64,000 nt of DNA from Eubacteriaceae bacterium (GTDB lineage Bacteria; Bacillota; Clostridia; Lachnospirales; Lachnospiraceae): NCBI GenBank assembly GCA_902362875.1, contig CABIYF010000007.1, forward strand, positions 1 to 64,000, written 5' to 3'. How positions within the stretch are numbered: the first letter of the stretch is position 1; every line of letters starts with the position of its first letter. This document shows positions 1 through 8,773 of this stretch, piece after piece. The notes under the pieces were generated by a model. The model was not told the DNA's origin, did not search any database, and saw nothing but the letters and a program-made list of their open reading frames with translations. Made by a program: the position numbers and the translations under genes.

Positions 1-1646
1 GATGCACTGGCTGCTGTTGTTGGTCCGTCATAGTAAGTCACTGACAGTTTCGGACGGTTTGCGGAAGCCCTTGAACCATAGAACTGTCCATAACTCTTTG
101 TCTCATCAGAGTTCTTTAACATCACTCCGTAAGATGTGATCTTTCCGGAAGCACACTCCCTTGCATACTGGGTCAGATTGATGCTTCTTCCTTTCCTGGC
201 TTTTCCTGTTGTCTTCACACTTCCATAGTTGGTGCTGTATCCCGGACGGTTGCTCCATTTTAATCCGGATCTTGTCCATCCTCCTGTGACTCTCCTTGCC
301 TCGATCGTCTGTCCGCTCTGGCTGCTTCCTGTCTCATACATCGTAAGTGTTGCACTATCCACGTATTTTCCTTCGATCTTCTTGGTAAAATCCTTGAAGC
401 GGAGATAGGTACGGTAAACTCCCTGTTTGGCTTTTCCTGCCATCATGGCTGTGATGCCGCTGTCATAGAAGTTTGTATTCTTATAAGATCCGTTGATCAC
501 ATAGACATCCCAGAAGTTTGTGGAACCGGTCCATGATACGGTCGGATCGATCGTTACCGGATATTCCCGGTCTTTCTCCTGAAAGTAATCTTCATCAAGA
601 TGCAGTGTCAGAAGATAGGAATCTTCTTCTCCATCCGGTTCAATGTCATAATACAGTTCCTCACTGTATGCTTTTCCTGTTGCATCATTTATATTTGGAG
701 CTTCCAAAGATGCAACGATCTCATCTGTCTCCTCATCCAGAAAGCTGATCCCGCCATCCATTGCATTTTTCTTTGGTGTCAGTCCTTTTGCTTTAAAATG
801 GAACTTCAGAACGTTTCCTTCGGGTGCTTTTGTCAGGACAATGCTTTCTTTCACTCCTGTATTCAGGGATTCATAGGAAAATGTGCAGTCTTTCTTCTCT
901 GATTCATATGAGACTTTGACCTGTTTTTCCTCGCTATTTCCCCGTGCATCTTCCACCGTTTCTTCTTCCAGTCCGGTACGTGTTAATTTCTTTACCGATG
1001 TGAGGGCATCTTCCTGATCGTCTTTGTCTGTTGCTTCTGTATCTGCTGCCTGATCGCCGGATGTTCCGTCTGTTACGGCGCGGACTGCCTGATCTGCCTG
1101 TGCGACTGCCTGTTCCACAGCCTTGGAGGTCTGATCGTCTGTCTGATCTTTTGAATCTGTTGTGTTGCCTGTATCTGTATTATCTTTATTCTCTTTTTCC
1201 TCTCCATAGATCGGTGCGAAAGAGATCTCATACTTTCCATTTTCCATCAAAACCGGGGTCTTGTCTGTCAGTTTCTTCGGCAGATAGTGTTTCTTATCCC
1301 CTGTTTCATTTTCATAGGCATAATCTTTTAAGCTGTTTCCGTTCTCGCTTTTTGAATCTTCTACTTTCACGAGTGTTGGATCGTAGTCTTTTAATGTTCC
1401 ATTGTCTGTTTCAAAACGGACATCCTGCCCATAAAAGATGGTATTTTTCTTTCCTCCAGTCATCTGAAATGTGGTAGAATTTGTAGTTTTCTCTATGATT
1501 TTCTTTGTTTCGCTTGTCTCATTTATTGTCTGTTTTGCATGAACTGAGTGAATCATCCCTGCAATTCCAGACCATTCCACTGATGTCAAACATAATGTAA
1601 ATGTCAATAATACTGCCAATATCTGCTTTCCTAGTTTTTCTTTCAT
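1..1646 (-). CDS. DNRLRE-domain surface protein, N-terminal part (C-terminus beyond window)
   Basis: An open frame runs from an ATG at 1646 (AAAGGG ribosome site 7 nt upstream) through the left edge without a stop, about 548 residues. It starts with a signal peptide (MKEKLGKQILAVLLTFTLC). A Thr/Asp/Gln-rich linker follows, with repeated 'DQ' and 'QAD' motifs. Near residues 370-540 is a DNRLRE-type domain, recognisable from TNFWDVYVINGS, YRTYLRFKDF, GLKWSNRPGY and ASANRPKLSVTYYDG. In Firmicutes this domain usually lies in the N-terminal half of very large wall-associated proteins (WapA/RHS-repeat type) that may end in a toxin. The RHS repeats, toxin and immunity gene are not visible, so a polymorphic toxin is inference. 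It lies 37 nt downstream of a small secreted protein and the M56/BlaI pair and is probably co-transcribed with them. Confidence 0.8.
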   Translation of the reverse strand, partial: MKEKLGKQILAVLLTFTLCLTSVEWSGIAGMIHSVHAKQTINETSETKKIIEKTTNSTTFQMTGGKKNTIFYGQDVRFETDNGTLKDYDPTLVKVEDSKSENGNSLKDYAYENETGDKKHYLPKKLTDKTPVLMENGKYEISFAPIYGEEKENKDNTDTGNTTDSKDQTDDQTSKAVEQAVAQADQAVRAVTDGTSGDQAADTEATDKDDQEDALTSVKKLTRTGLEEETVEDARGNSEEKQVKVSYESEKKDCTFSYESLNTGVKESIVLTKAPEGNVLKFHFKAKGLTPKKNAMDGGISFLDEETDEIVASLEAPNINDATGKAYSEELYYDIEPDGEEDSYLLTLHLDEDYFQEKDREYPVTIDPTVSWTGSTNFWDVYVINGSYKNTNFYDSGITAMMAGKAKQGVYRTYLRFKDFTKKIEGKYVDSATLTMYETGSSQSGQTIEARRVTGGWTRSGLKWSNRPGYSTNYGSVKTTGKARKGRSINLTQYARECASGKITSYGVMLKNSDETKSYGQFYGSRASANRPKLSVTYYDGPTTAASA

Positions 1647-1683
1647 AAGCGTACCCTTTCTGTGCTTATTTTTCATTTGGGCA

Positions 1684-1992
1684 TTATTGATTTTTTGGTA
1701 TGATTCCAATTCTTGCTTTTTTTGCTGGGCTAATATCTATTTTTGTATAAATACTACTTCCTTGTTTTTTATAAAATTCACTTGTTCTTTTTAATACGTT
1801 CGCTTTTACAGTCCAATCTAAAGATACTTGCGTACTATTGGGAATAATCCCTGTATTCGATTCAATTTCTTCAATAAAACCATCTTCTAAAATAATATCT
1901 GACTCTATATACTCATTTTCTTCTGCTCTTACATTATAATGAGTTCCACATATACAGATAACTACCATCATCATACTAATTATTTTTTTCAT
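1684..1992 (-). CDS. small secreted protein of unknown function
   Basis: A 102-residue product with a clear signal peptide (MKKIISMMMVVICICG, processing near RAEE). The mature part is acidic at first and Lys-rich at the end (SPAKKARIGIIPKNQ). I do not recognise a family. Its start overlaps the end of the M56 sensor gene by 17 bp, so it is almost certainly translated from the same message, and the large DNRLRE surface protein begins 37 nt after its stop. The arrangement suggests it works outside the cell with the sensor or the large surface protein, but nothing in the sequence shows which. Confidence 0.6.
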   Translation of the reverse strand: MKKIISMMMVVICICGTHYNVRAEENEYIESDIILEDGFIEEIESNTGIIPNSTQVSLDWTVKANVLKRTSEFYKKQGSSIYTKIDISPAKKARIGIIPKNQ

Positions 1993-3400
1993 TTGCTGCT
2001 TCCTCCTCTTTTAAACTACATGTTCCTGCTACATTAACTACTTTCTCCCCATAATTTTCTACATATATTTTATAATACCCTGACTTGTCTATTTTGAAAG
2101 AATACCATAAATCCCAATCATCGCTTATATATCTTGCATTCCCTTTCATATCTGTAATTCCTGTGGAAATATCTTTACTATCTCCGTCTTCTTCCATTCC
2201 TGAAGTTACCGACAACTCAACGATTGTTCCTCTTTTGATATAGGATTTTTTACTTTCTAGTCTTTGTCCTGCTTTTATCGTATTACTGAATGCTATTTCA
2301 CCATTCATTCGTGGAATTTTTTCATCTAATATTATTGTTGTTTTACTTTTTGACAGTTTTTCTGTTTTTTCCTCAAAATCCTGTTGTGGAACATCTTCTA
2401 TTGTAGCAATCTCATTATCTTGTGTCTTATCCGCAATATAACTATACCCCTTAGCATACCCAACAGATGATGCCGCCACAGTCACTGCACTGACTCCAAA
2501 GACCATTATTATTAATCCTGCAGACACAACCTTCTTTAGTGGTCGTTTCTTCATATAGGCATTCATTCTCTGCATTCTTAACATAAGCAGCTTGGTTCCT
2601 TCGCAAAGTCCTGCCATATAAACACCACATTCTGGTCGTTCTACCGCTATTGTTATAATAATATTGAAATAGTCTTTTACACTCTTTACATATCTGCTGA
2701 CCGTCATATCACATGCTGTCTCTCCCCATTGATCCAGCTGTCTTAGAATATCCTGCATTGCAGGATGAAACCAGTAAATACATCTCGTGATCTGAAACAG
2801 TTGTTTCCAGAACAGATCATGGTGTTTATGATGTACTAGCTCATGCAGCAGAATCACTTCTAATTCCTGTTGACTATATTCTTTGGCTGGCAGCAGAACT
2901 TTTGGCTGGAAAAGTCCATATGCCATTGGAACTTCGATCATATGTAATATTACTGGTTTTACACTTCTGTGAAGTTTTACTCTCTTACTGATTTCACTGA
3001 TTTGTTCTTGCAGTATTGGAGATTGTTCTTTAACTTCACATTGTCTGATCGCTTTATGTATCTTTCTATGCTGATTTCCATAGCGTATTATACATATCAC
3101 AGTTCCAGCTACCCATATAAAAAATAAAATAGAAGCTATGTCCATAATAAAAGCTGTCTTCCAGAATTCAAATCCATACAGACCATTTTTTCTTATCTTT
3201 AATAACACGAAAAATGATATCGGACACCAAAAAGATAATAATACAACTTTCCAGATCCAGTAGCTGATATCTACATATCCTCTCTTCTCTGACCATCGTC
3301 CAGCTAATTTCCATATCAAATATACTATCGTTCCTAAAGCTGTTCCAAAAACGATATATGTAAATCCATTGATCACTATATTATTTAAAATCCATCTCAT
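1976..3400 (-). CDS. M56-family (BlaR1/MecR1-like) membrane metalloprotease sensor
   Basis: 474 residues. The N-terminal third has hydrophobic membrane segments (around residues 10-30, 45-65 and 85-105). The zinc protease signature HELVH lies in LLHELVHHKHHDLFWKQ near residue 185, with a downstream ETACD that would supply the remaining ligand. A further membrane segment near residues 292-312 is followed by about 150 extracellular residues. These residues show no penicillin-binding SxxK/KTG signature, unlike classical BlaR1, so the signal is probably not a beta-lactam. In the family, signal sensing activates the protease and leads to cleavage of the BlaI-type repressor. It overlaps the repressor gene by 20 bp and the next small gene by 17 bp. 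Confidence 0.85.
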   Translation of the reverse strand: MRWILNNIVINGFTYIVFGTALGTIVYLIWKLAGRWSEKRGYVDISYWIWKVVLLSFWCPISFFVLLKIRKNGLYGFEFWKTAFIMDIASILFFIWVAGTVICIIRYGNQHRKIHKAIRQCEVKEQSPILQEQISEISKRVKLHRSVKPVILHMIEVPMAYGLFQPKVLLPAKEYSQQELEVILLHELVHHKHHDLFWKQLFQITRCIYWFHPAMQDILRQLDQWGETACDMTVSRYVKSVKDYFNIIITIAVERPECGVYMAGLCEGTKLLMLRMQRMNAYMKKRPLKKVVSAGLIIMVFGVSAVTVAASSVGYAKGYSYIADKTQDNEIATIEDVPQQDFEEKTEKLSKSKTTIILDEKIPRMNGEIAFSNTIKAGQRLESKKSYIKRGTIVELSVTSGMEEDGDSKDISTGITDMKGNARYISDDWDLWYSFKIDKSGYYKIYVENYGEKVVNVAGTCSLKEEEAANEKNN

Positions 3401-3761
3401 CTAACATATCCTTCAAACTTTCTTGATCTTCTTTGGGAATCTTTTGATTCAATGCACTGAACAGCTCTTTTGCTGATCCGTCAAACCATTCATCCAGCAT
3501 GCTTGCTGCTTTCTCTGTCTTATATGTTGTTTCGTCAATCAATGCATTGATATATGCTTTTCTTCCCCTTTTCTCTACTTTAATATATCCTTTATCTTCT
3601 AAACGGAACAAATAGGTTCGAATGCTTGTGCGTTTATATTCTTTATGGAATTTGTCCTTTAATTCTTCTCCCATTCGCAAAAATGGCATCTCTTTTCCGT
3701 AGTTCCAGATACATTTCATCATTAATTCTTCTGTGTTAGTTAAATATTCCATCTTACTCAT
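3381..3761 (-). CDS. BlaI/MecI/CopY-family transcriptional repressor
   Basis: 126 residues, the usual family length. An N-terminal winged helix spans residues 1-75: LTNTEELMMKCIWNYGKEMPF, then the recognition region KRTSIRTYLFRLEDKGYI and the wing KRGRKAYI. The C-terminal dimerisation segment ends in KIPKEDQESLKDMLDEMD. BlaI-type repressors bind as dimers upstream of their own operon and are inactivated by the M56 partner, which is encoded immediately downstream with overlapping codons. The start at 3761 is preceded by AGGGGATGAGTAAG. Target genes are probably the three genes downstream, including the DNRLRE surface protein (inference from layout). Confidence 0.88.
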   Translation of the reverse strand: MSKMEYLTNTEELMMKCIWNYGKEMPFLRMGEELKDKFHKEYKRTSIRTYLFRLEDKGYIKVEKRGRKAYINALIDETTYKTEKAASMLDEWFDGSAKELFSALNQKIPKEDQESLKDMLDEMDFK

Positions 3762-3770
3762 CCCCTTTTT

Positions 3771-3840
3771 AACTGTTTTTTTAATTACTTTTACTTTAAC
3801 ATGTTTACTGTTTTAATTCAACTTGTTTTTTAGTTACTTT
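3771..3840 (-). promoter_or_regulatory. promoter and putative operators of the blaI-M56 operon
   Basis: On the minus strand TTGAAT and TAAAGT are separated by 17 nt, a plausible promoter. It is bracketed by two near-identical 21-nt direct repeats, AAAGTAACTAAAAAACAAGTT (3840-3820) and AAAGTAATTAAAAAAACAGTT (3791-3771), 49 bp apart. An AACATGTT palindrome (3798-3805) sits in the promoter spacer. Autoregulation by the adjacent BlaI-type repressor is the likely role. The exact operator is inferred. Confidence 0.5.
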
Positions 3841-3910
3841 AAACAATTTTATCAATATATTATCCATATCATTTTGCAAAATACACAAAAAACATCTAGC
3901 CAAATTTATA

Positions 3911-3947
3911 AAAAAAGAGATGCCTTTTCCTTTGACATCTCTTTTTT
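3911..3947 (-). terminator. terminator of pdxST
   Basis: A perfect 12-bp stem AAAAAAGAGATG / CATCTCTTTTTT with a 13-nt loop lies 8 nt after the pdxT stop. Both arms give a T-run, so it can act in either direction. Confidence 0.8.
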
Positions 3948-3954
3948 TATAAAT

Positions 3955-4518
3955 CTATAATTTACTAATAAATTTTTTATGTACTCTCAAATCATCATCA
4001 AGCTCTGGATGAAATGCAATTCCAATCTGATTTCCATATTCTACCCCGACAATATTTCCATCAACCTCTGCCAACACCTTTACACCTTCTTCAACGCTCT
4101 CCACATAAGGAGCTCTGATAAACGTCATTGGTATCTCACCAATCCCCTCAAATTCCTTCGTTGTAAAGAAACTTCCAAGCTGTCTTCCATATGCATTTCT
4201 TTTCACGCACATCGGGATTGTTCCAAAGTATGTTTCTTCCTGGTCTTTGATTTCTTTTGCCAGAAGAATGAGGCCTGCACAGGTTGCGAGAACTGGCATT
4301 CCTTCTTCGATCTGTTTCTTGATCGTATCAAACATACCAAGCTCTTTTAAGAGTTTTCCCTGAACGGTGCTTTCTCCGCCGGGGAGTATGATTCCATCAT
4401 ATGGTTTTTCTAAATCTTCTTTATTTCGTAATTCGATACAGGAAACGCCTAGTTGTTCAAGCATTTTTTCATGTTCGATAAATGCGCCCTGCAATGCTAA
4501 AACACCGACTTGTTTCAT
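3955..4518 (-). CDS. pdxT: pyridoxal 5'-phosphate synthase glutaminase subunit
   Basis: 187 residues, normal length. PdxT hydrolyses glutamine and channels ammonia to PdxS in the cytosolic PLP synthase complex. Visible features are the PGGEST motif (residues 47-52), the nucleophile Cys in LATCAGLILLA (about residue 80), and the His/Glu of the triad in GIAFHPELDDD near the C-terminus. It starts one base after the pdxS stop, so the two subunits are translated together. A strong hairpin follows the stop. Confidence 0.95.
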   Translation of the reverse strand: MKQVGVLALQGAFIEHEKMLEQLGVSCIELRNKEDLEKPYDGIILPGGESTVQGKLLKELGMFDTIKKQIEEGMPVLATCAGLILLAKEIKDQEETYFGTIPMCVKRNAYGRQLGSFFTTKEFEGIGEIPMTFIRAPYVESVEEGVKVLAEVDGNIVGVEYGNQIGIAFHPELDDDLRVHKKFISKL

Positions 4519-4519
4519 C

Positions 4520-5398
4520 TTATTTTCCTCTTTCTGCCATTAATAATTCGATTTCCTGTTCGTTGATTCCTACCATTGCTTCTCCAAGGTCTTTGGATAA
4601 TTCTGCGATTCGTTTGGCATCTGTAAAGTTTGTGACTGCCTGTACGATCGCTGCTGCTCGTTTGGCTGGATTTCCAGATTTGAAGATTCCTGATCCTACG
4701 AAGACTCCTTCTGCTCCTAACTGCATCATTAGGGCTGCATCGGCTGGTGTTGCGACTCCACCTGCTGCGAAGTTTACGACTGGAAGTTTTCCATTTTCAT
4801 GAACGTATAATACCAGATCATAAGGGACTCTTAACTGTTTTGCTGCTTCAAATAATTCGTCTTCACGCATGCTGACTAACTGTGCGATCTCGCTGTTCAT
4901 CTTTCTCATATGGCGCACTGCCTGTACGATATCTCCTGTTCCTGGTTCTCCTTTGGTACGGATCATGGATGCTCCTTCATTGATTCTTCGAAGTGCTTCC
5001 CCAAGATCTTTTGCTCCGCATACAAATGGAACTTTGAAGTTTCTTTTATTGATATGGTATACATCATCTGCTGGTGATAATACTTCACTTTCATCGATAT
5101 AGTCAATTTCGATTGCCTCTAAAACCTGTGCTTCTGCAAAATGTCCGATTCTGCATTTTGCCATGACTGGAATTGTAACTGCTTCCTGAATTCCTGCGAT
5201 CATTTTTGGATCACTCATTCTTGATACACCGCCTGCTGCCCTGATATCTGCTGGGATTCTCTCTAATGCCATAACTGCACATGCTCCGGCTTCCTGCGCA
5301 ATCTTTGCCTGTTCTGGTGTTGTAACGTCCATGATCACTCCACCTTTTAACATCTGTGCCAGTTCTTTATTCAATTCGTATCTCTTTGTTGTTTCCAT
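4520..5398 (-). CDS. pdxS: pyridoxal 5'-phosphate synthase synthase subunit
   Basis: 292 residues from the ATG at 5398, chosen because GGAGG sits 8 nt upstream. The frame is open to 5548, but the extra N-terminus overlaps the promoter region. PdxS condenses ribose 5-phosphate, glyceraldehyde 3-phosphate and ammonia to PLP. Typical motifs are [20 protein letters not shown] at the first strand, the lysine in [11 protein letters not shown] (about residue 82), the second lysine in [14 protein letters not shown], and [20 protein letters not shown] with [11 protein letters not shown] in the phosphate-binding C-terminal part. It is the first gene of pdxST, divergent from a PdxR-type regulator. Confidence 0.97.
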   Translation of the reverse strand: METTKRYELNKELAQMLKGGVIMDVTTPEQAKIAQEAGACAVMALERIPADIRAAGGVSRMSDPKMIAGIQEAVTIPVMAKCRIGHFAEAQVLEAIEIDYIDESEVLSPADDVYHINKRNFKVPFVCGAKDLGEALRRINEGASMIRTKGEPGTGDIVQAVRHMRKMNSEIAQLVSMREDELFEAAKQLRVPYDLVLYVHENGKLPVVNFAAGGVATPADAALMMQLGAEGVFVGSGIFKSGNPAKRAAAIVQAVTNFTDAKRIAELSKDLGEAMVGINEQEIELLMAERGK

Positions 5399-5546
5399 GT
5401 TGTAAGCCTCCACTGTATTTTTCTTAATTTTATTTGATATGTTTTCTTTACATATGCTATGGGACTGATTATAATCAATGTGTGGCCTTTTTAAAATCAT
5501 CAATTTGAATATGTTCAATAAGGCCAGATTGGAGAATTTACATATC
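5399..5546. promoter_or_regulatory. divergent pdxS / pdxR control region
   Basis: This 148-bp spacer holds a TATAAT hexamer for pdxS on the minus strand (within TTGATTATAATC). GGCCTT (5484-5489) and AAGGCC (5520-5525) form an inverted pair 36 bp apart. MocR-type regulators usually bind such divergent spacers. The operator assignment is a guess from position. Confidence 0.45.
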
Positions 5547-6959
5547 ATGTTAACCTATAACTTTGCAAATAAAGGGTCAGATTCCCTTTACGAATACTTA
5601 TACAAATGCATCAAAAACGACATATTACTGGGGAATCTTGATGTTGATGAAAAACTTCCTTCCAAACGAAGTTTCGCAAAAAATCTGGGTATCAGTGTGA
5701 TTACTGTTGAAAATGCTTATGAACAGTTGATGGCGGAAGGATATATTTATTCCATTCCAAAGAAAGGATTTTATGTCGCAGATCTGTCTGAATTAAATAT
5801 ACAAAGTAATACCGACAAAAAAACTGACACTACATTGCTTTCTTTTGAGAACAAAGTTTCTTATCTTGCAGATTTTACGAGTAATCAGACAGACAGTGAA
5901 ATCTTCCCTTTTACGATCTGGGCAAGAACGATGCGTGAACTGTTGAATGAAAACCAGCAGCAATTGATGGAGAATCCTCCTTGTGGCGGTATTATGGCAC
6001 TTCGGCAGGCGATTGCCGATTATCTTCATGCATTTCGTGGGATGGTCGTAAACCCGGAACAGATCATTGTTGGGGCTGGAACGGAATATTTGTATGGTCT
6101 TTTGATCCAGCTGCTTGGAGATGATAAGATTTATGGAATTGAAAATCCTGGTTATCCAAAGATTGCTAAGATCTATGATCGTATGCATGTGTCTTATTCC
6201 GCGATTGACCTTGATGAGCATGGTGTCTGTATTGATTCTTTAGAAGATCATCAGATTGATATTATGCATCTTTCCCCATCCCACCATTTTCCGACTGGGA
6301 TCATCACACCGATCAGCCGTCGTTATGAATTGCTTGGTTGGGCTTCTAAGGATGAGAACCGTTATATTATCGAAGACGATTACGATAGTGAATTACGCCT
6401 TGGCGGGAAACCGATCCCTACACTGCAAAGTATTGATGTCTCTGATAAAGTCATTTATATGAATACTTTTACGAAGACATTATCTTCTACCGTAAGGATC
6501 AGTTATATGGTACTTCCGGCTTCTTTGACAGAATTATTTTATAAGAAATTATCTTTTTATTCTTGTACAGTTTCTAATTTTGAGCAGTATACACTGGCTC
6601 GTTTTATGGAAAGTGGAAGTTTTGAAAAGCATATCAACCGGCTGCGTAATTATTATCAGAATAAACGAGATGCCATTTTAGAAATTTTTAAGACTGCACC
6701 CCTCGATCAGTATATTACGATCAAAGAGGAAGATTCCGGAGTTCATTTTATGATGAAATTAAAGACGGACAGAACAGAAATAGACATTTTATCCGATGCT
6801 AAATCAAAAGGGATCAAACTTGCGCCATTATCAAAATATTTTGTTGGCCAGACATCCAATATGAGCTTTCAAAATGTCTATGTTATGAATTATTCTTCGA
6901 TTGATCTTGAGCAACTGCCTTTGATCTTTGATGCATTGTGTCATATCTTAATAAAATAA
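5547..6959 (+). CDS. pdxR: MocR/PdxR-family regulator (GntR HTH + aminotransferase fold)
   Basis: 470 residues from the ATG at 5547 (GGAGA 12 nt upstream); earlier in-frame ATGs at 5478 and 5511 lack a ribosome site. Residues 10-80 form a GntR winged helix ([20 protein letters not shown], then [18 protein letters not shown]). Residues about 120-470 form a fold-type I aminotransferase domain, with the PLP lysine in [12 protein letters not shown] and [11 protein letters not shown] before it. Family members sense PLP and control pdxST, which is divergently transcribed here. That fits, although direct control is inferred. A perfect hairpin follows the stop. Confidence 0.88.
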   Translation: MLTYNFANKGSDSLYEYLYKCIKNDILLGNLDVDEKLPSKRSFAKNLGISVITVENAYEQLMAEGYIYSIPKKGFYVADLSELNIQSNTDKKTDTTLLSFENKVSYLADFTSNQTDSEIFPFTIWARTMRELLNENQQQLMENPPCGGIMALRQAIADYLHAFRGMVVNPEQIIVGAGTEYLYGLLIQLLGDDKIYGIENPGYPKIAKIYDRMHVSYSAIDLDEHGVCIDSLEDHQIDIMHLSPSHHFPTGIITPISRRYELLGWASKDENRYIIEDDYDSELRLGGKPIPTLQSIDVSDKVIYMNTFTKTLSSTVRISYMVLPASLTELFYKKLSFYSCTVSNFEQYTLARFMESGSFEKHINRLRNYYQNKRDAILEIFKTAPLDQYITIKEEDSGVHFMMKLKTDRTEIDILSDAKSKGIKLAPLSKYFVGQTSNMSFQNVYVMNYSSIDLEQLPLIFDALCHILIK

Positions 6960-6961
6960 GA

Positions 6962-7014
6962 AAAGTCATTGAATGCTCTTATTTTGTGAAAAATAATTTG
7001 CATTCAATGACTTT
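6962..7014. terminator. convergent hairpin between pdxR and the AAA-ATPase gene
   Basis: A perfect 15-bp stem AAAGTCATTGAATGC / GCATTCAATGACTTT with a 23-nt loop lies between two converging genes and touches the stop codon of the minus-strand gene. T-tracts are short, so termination efficiency is uncertain. Confidence 0.65.
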
Positions 7015-8620
7015 ATAACCACTGTGTCACACAACTATGTTTCTTTGTCTTCTTATCATAACTGATTCCAACACCTAAGATTTTATGATCTGTTTTTATT
7101 TCACCTATTTTTCCTTGAAATTTTAATTTATAATCTTTGTCCACAATCTGCTTTAATGCTTCTCTTGGACTATGATCTACTTTTAATTCTAATATAATTC
7201 CTGGATCCTTCTTATTCTCTGGATAAAAAATATAATCAACAAATCCCTTGCCTGCTTTGTCTTCTCTTTCTACACGATATTTGTCCCTTGCTGAAAGATA
7301 AACAAGATTTATAATTGCTGATAATTCCGTTTCATTATTATATGATAGAATTGGTGTTTCTGTATTATGTGCGTATTCTAAGATTTCTTCCATTACCTGA
7401 GTATCTTCTGCTAAAGTTGCTTGTAACATTCTTTCTGACTCTTTTGCCAAACGATAAACATATCCTAGAGATTCTTCTTTTTGAATCATATCATCAAATT
7501 TATTCATCAATTCTTTATTTGGTATTCTTACTTTACCATCTTCATAACTCAAAAATCCATATACTACCATAGCTGAAAATATCTCACTTTTTGTTTCAAG
7601 TCTCATAGCTGCTGCAGCATATTCCTGAATTTTTACCTGCACTGACTCTCCTGATATCATTAGAGCCAGATCATTTTGTACATCATCAATATTCTTTCTG
7701 ATATAATAAAAAATTTCATCGTATGGTCCTGAACTTGTCCAATAATTTCCTATATTGTTATTCGTAAGAGCAAGTACAACGGATCTGGGATTATAGATTC
7801 TCTCTCCAGATTTTGTTGTATATCCATCATACCAAATTCTTAAATCTTGTCTTGAAATTTGAGCATTCTCATTATTATGTTCATACCTTTCAAAAAGTTC
7901 ATCTACCTCCTCATCTGTAAATCCAAAATATTCACTATATTTTGTTTCTGATGCCATATTATATTCCCAGAACATATTTAATTCAGAGCCACTTGAATAC
8001 TTAGCAATTGGTAAAATTCCTGTCATATATGTCATGATTACATACGGACGATCTTTTAATAGATTACTCAAAAATAGAATATATTGCTTTTTATCTTCCT
8101 CTTTAATAAAATCCTTATGGAAAATAAAATCCCACTCGTCAAACACGAATATAAATCTCTGTTCATCATATTCTTCAAAAATTGTTTCTAATACATCTGC
8201 TGCTGAATCTCCTTCATAAATTTCAATATCTGGATATGCTTTTTTTAAATCTCTGATCAAATTTTCTTCTATACGATCAATATATTCTCGATATGAATGA
8301 CATTCTCTTGGCATTTTGCTAAAGTCAATGAATATAATATCATATTGATTTTTATACTTTATATATTCTTTATTTTGAGATATATTCAATGATTCAAACA
8401 GCCCATTTTCACTTTTTCTTTTCCCTAAAAAAGAGGCAATCATGTTTGCAATCATTGTTTTTCCAAAACGTCTTGGTCTTGTAATACAAATATGTGTATT
8501 TCCAACTTCTAAAAATGGAAATAACTCTGATAACAACTTTGTTTTATCTACAAAATATGGCTTCATCGTTTCATTTTTGTATAATACATATGAAGTTGAA
8601 CTGTTTAAGTATCTTCCCAT
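7013..8620 (-). CDS. AAA-ATPase-like protein with C-terminal PD-(D/E)XK nuclease-like domain
   Basis: 535 residues. The N-terminal ATPase has a P-loop variant RPRRFGKTMIANMIASFLG (about residues 49-67) and a Walker B RFIFVFDEWDFIF (about residues 153-165). The C-terminus has GFVDYIFYPENKKDPGIILELK with a downstream Gln/Tyr region, a PD-(D/E)XK arrangement (D-x(n)-E-x-K). This architecture (AAA-ATPase_like plus PDDEXK_9) is present in many copies in gut Bacteroides and Clostridia, often in variable regions. Its biological role is unproven. It has its own likely promoter (TTGAAT-18-TATAGA) and no co-oriented partner, so it stands alone. Confidence 0.8.
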   Translation of the reverse strand: MGRYLNSSTSYVLYKNETMKPYFVDKTKLLSELFPFLEVGNTHICITRPRRFGKTMIANMIASFLGKRKSENGLFESLNISQNKEYIKYKNQYDIIFIDFSKMPRECHSYREYIDRIEENLIRDLKKAYPDIEIYEGDSAADVLETIFEEYDEQRFIFVFDEWDFIFHKDFIKEEDKKQYILFLSNLLKDRPYVIMTYMTGILPIAKYSSGSELNMFWEYNMASETKYSEYFGFTDEEVDELFERYEHNNENAQISRQDLRIWYDGYTTKSGERIYNPRSVVLALTNNNIGNYWTSSGPYDEIFYYIRKNIDDVQNDLALMISGESVQVKIQEYAAAAMRLETKSEIFSAMVVYGFLSYEDGKVRIPNKELMNKFDDMIQKEESLGYVYRLAKESERMLQATLAEDTQVMEEILEYAHNTETPILSYNNETELSAIINLVYLSARDKYRVEREDKAGKGFVDYIFYPENKKDPGIILELKVDHSPREALKQIVDKDYKLKFQGKIGEIKTDHKILGVGISYDKKTKKHSCVTQWL

Positions 8621-8773
8621 ATCAAGACCTCTTCTTTCTTATTCCATGATTCTATACAAAGTTGTATTTTTTTAATTCAATTATACCAAAAGATATGGTT
8701 AAAGTACAGCATAACAAACTGAATTGATGCATTGACTGCTCTTTGAAATAATCTTTACTTCCTATTTTTTCAA

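Noticed and set aside
1031..1477. Plus-strand frames of 76-148 residues opposite the DNRLRE protein
   Set aside because: They lie entirely inside the long continuous minus-strand frame with signal peptide and DNRLRE motifs, and have no ribosome sites.
4482..4802. Plus-strand frame of 106 residues over pdxS
   Set aside because: It is a shadow of the well-conserved pdxS frame and has no ribosome site.
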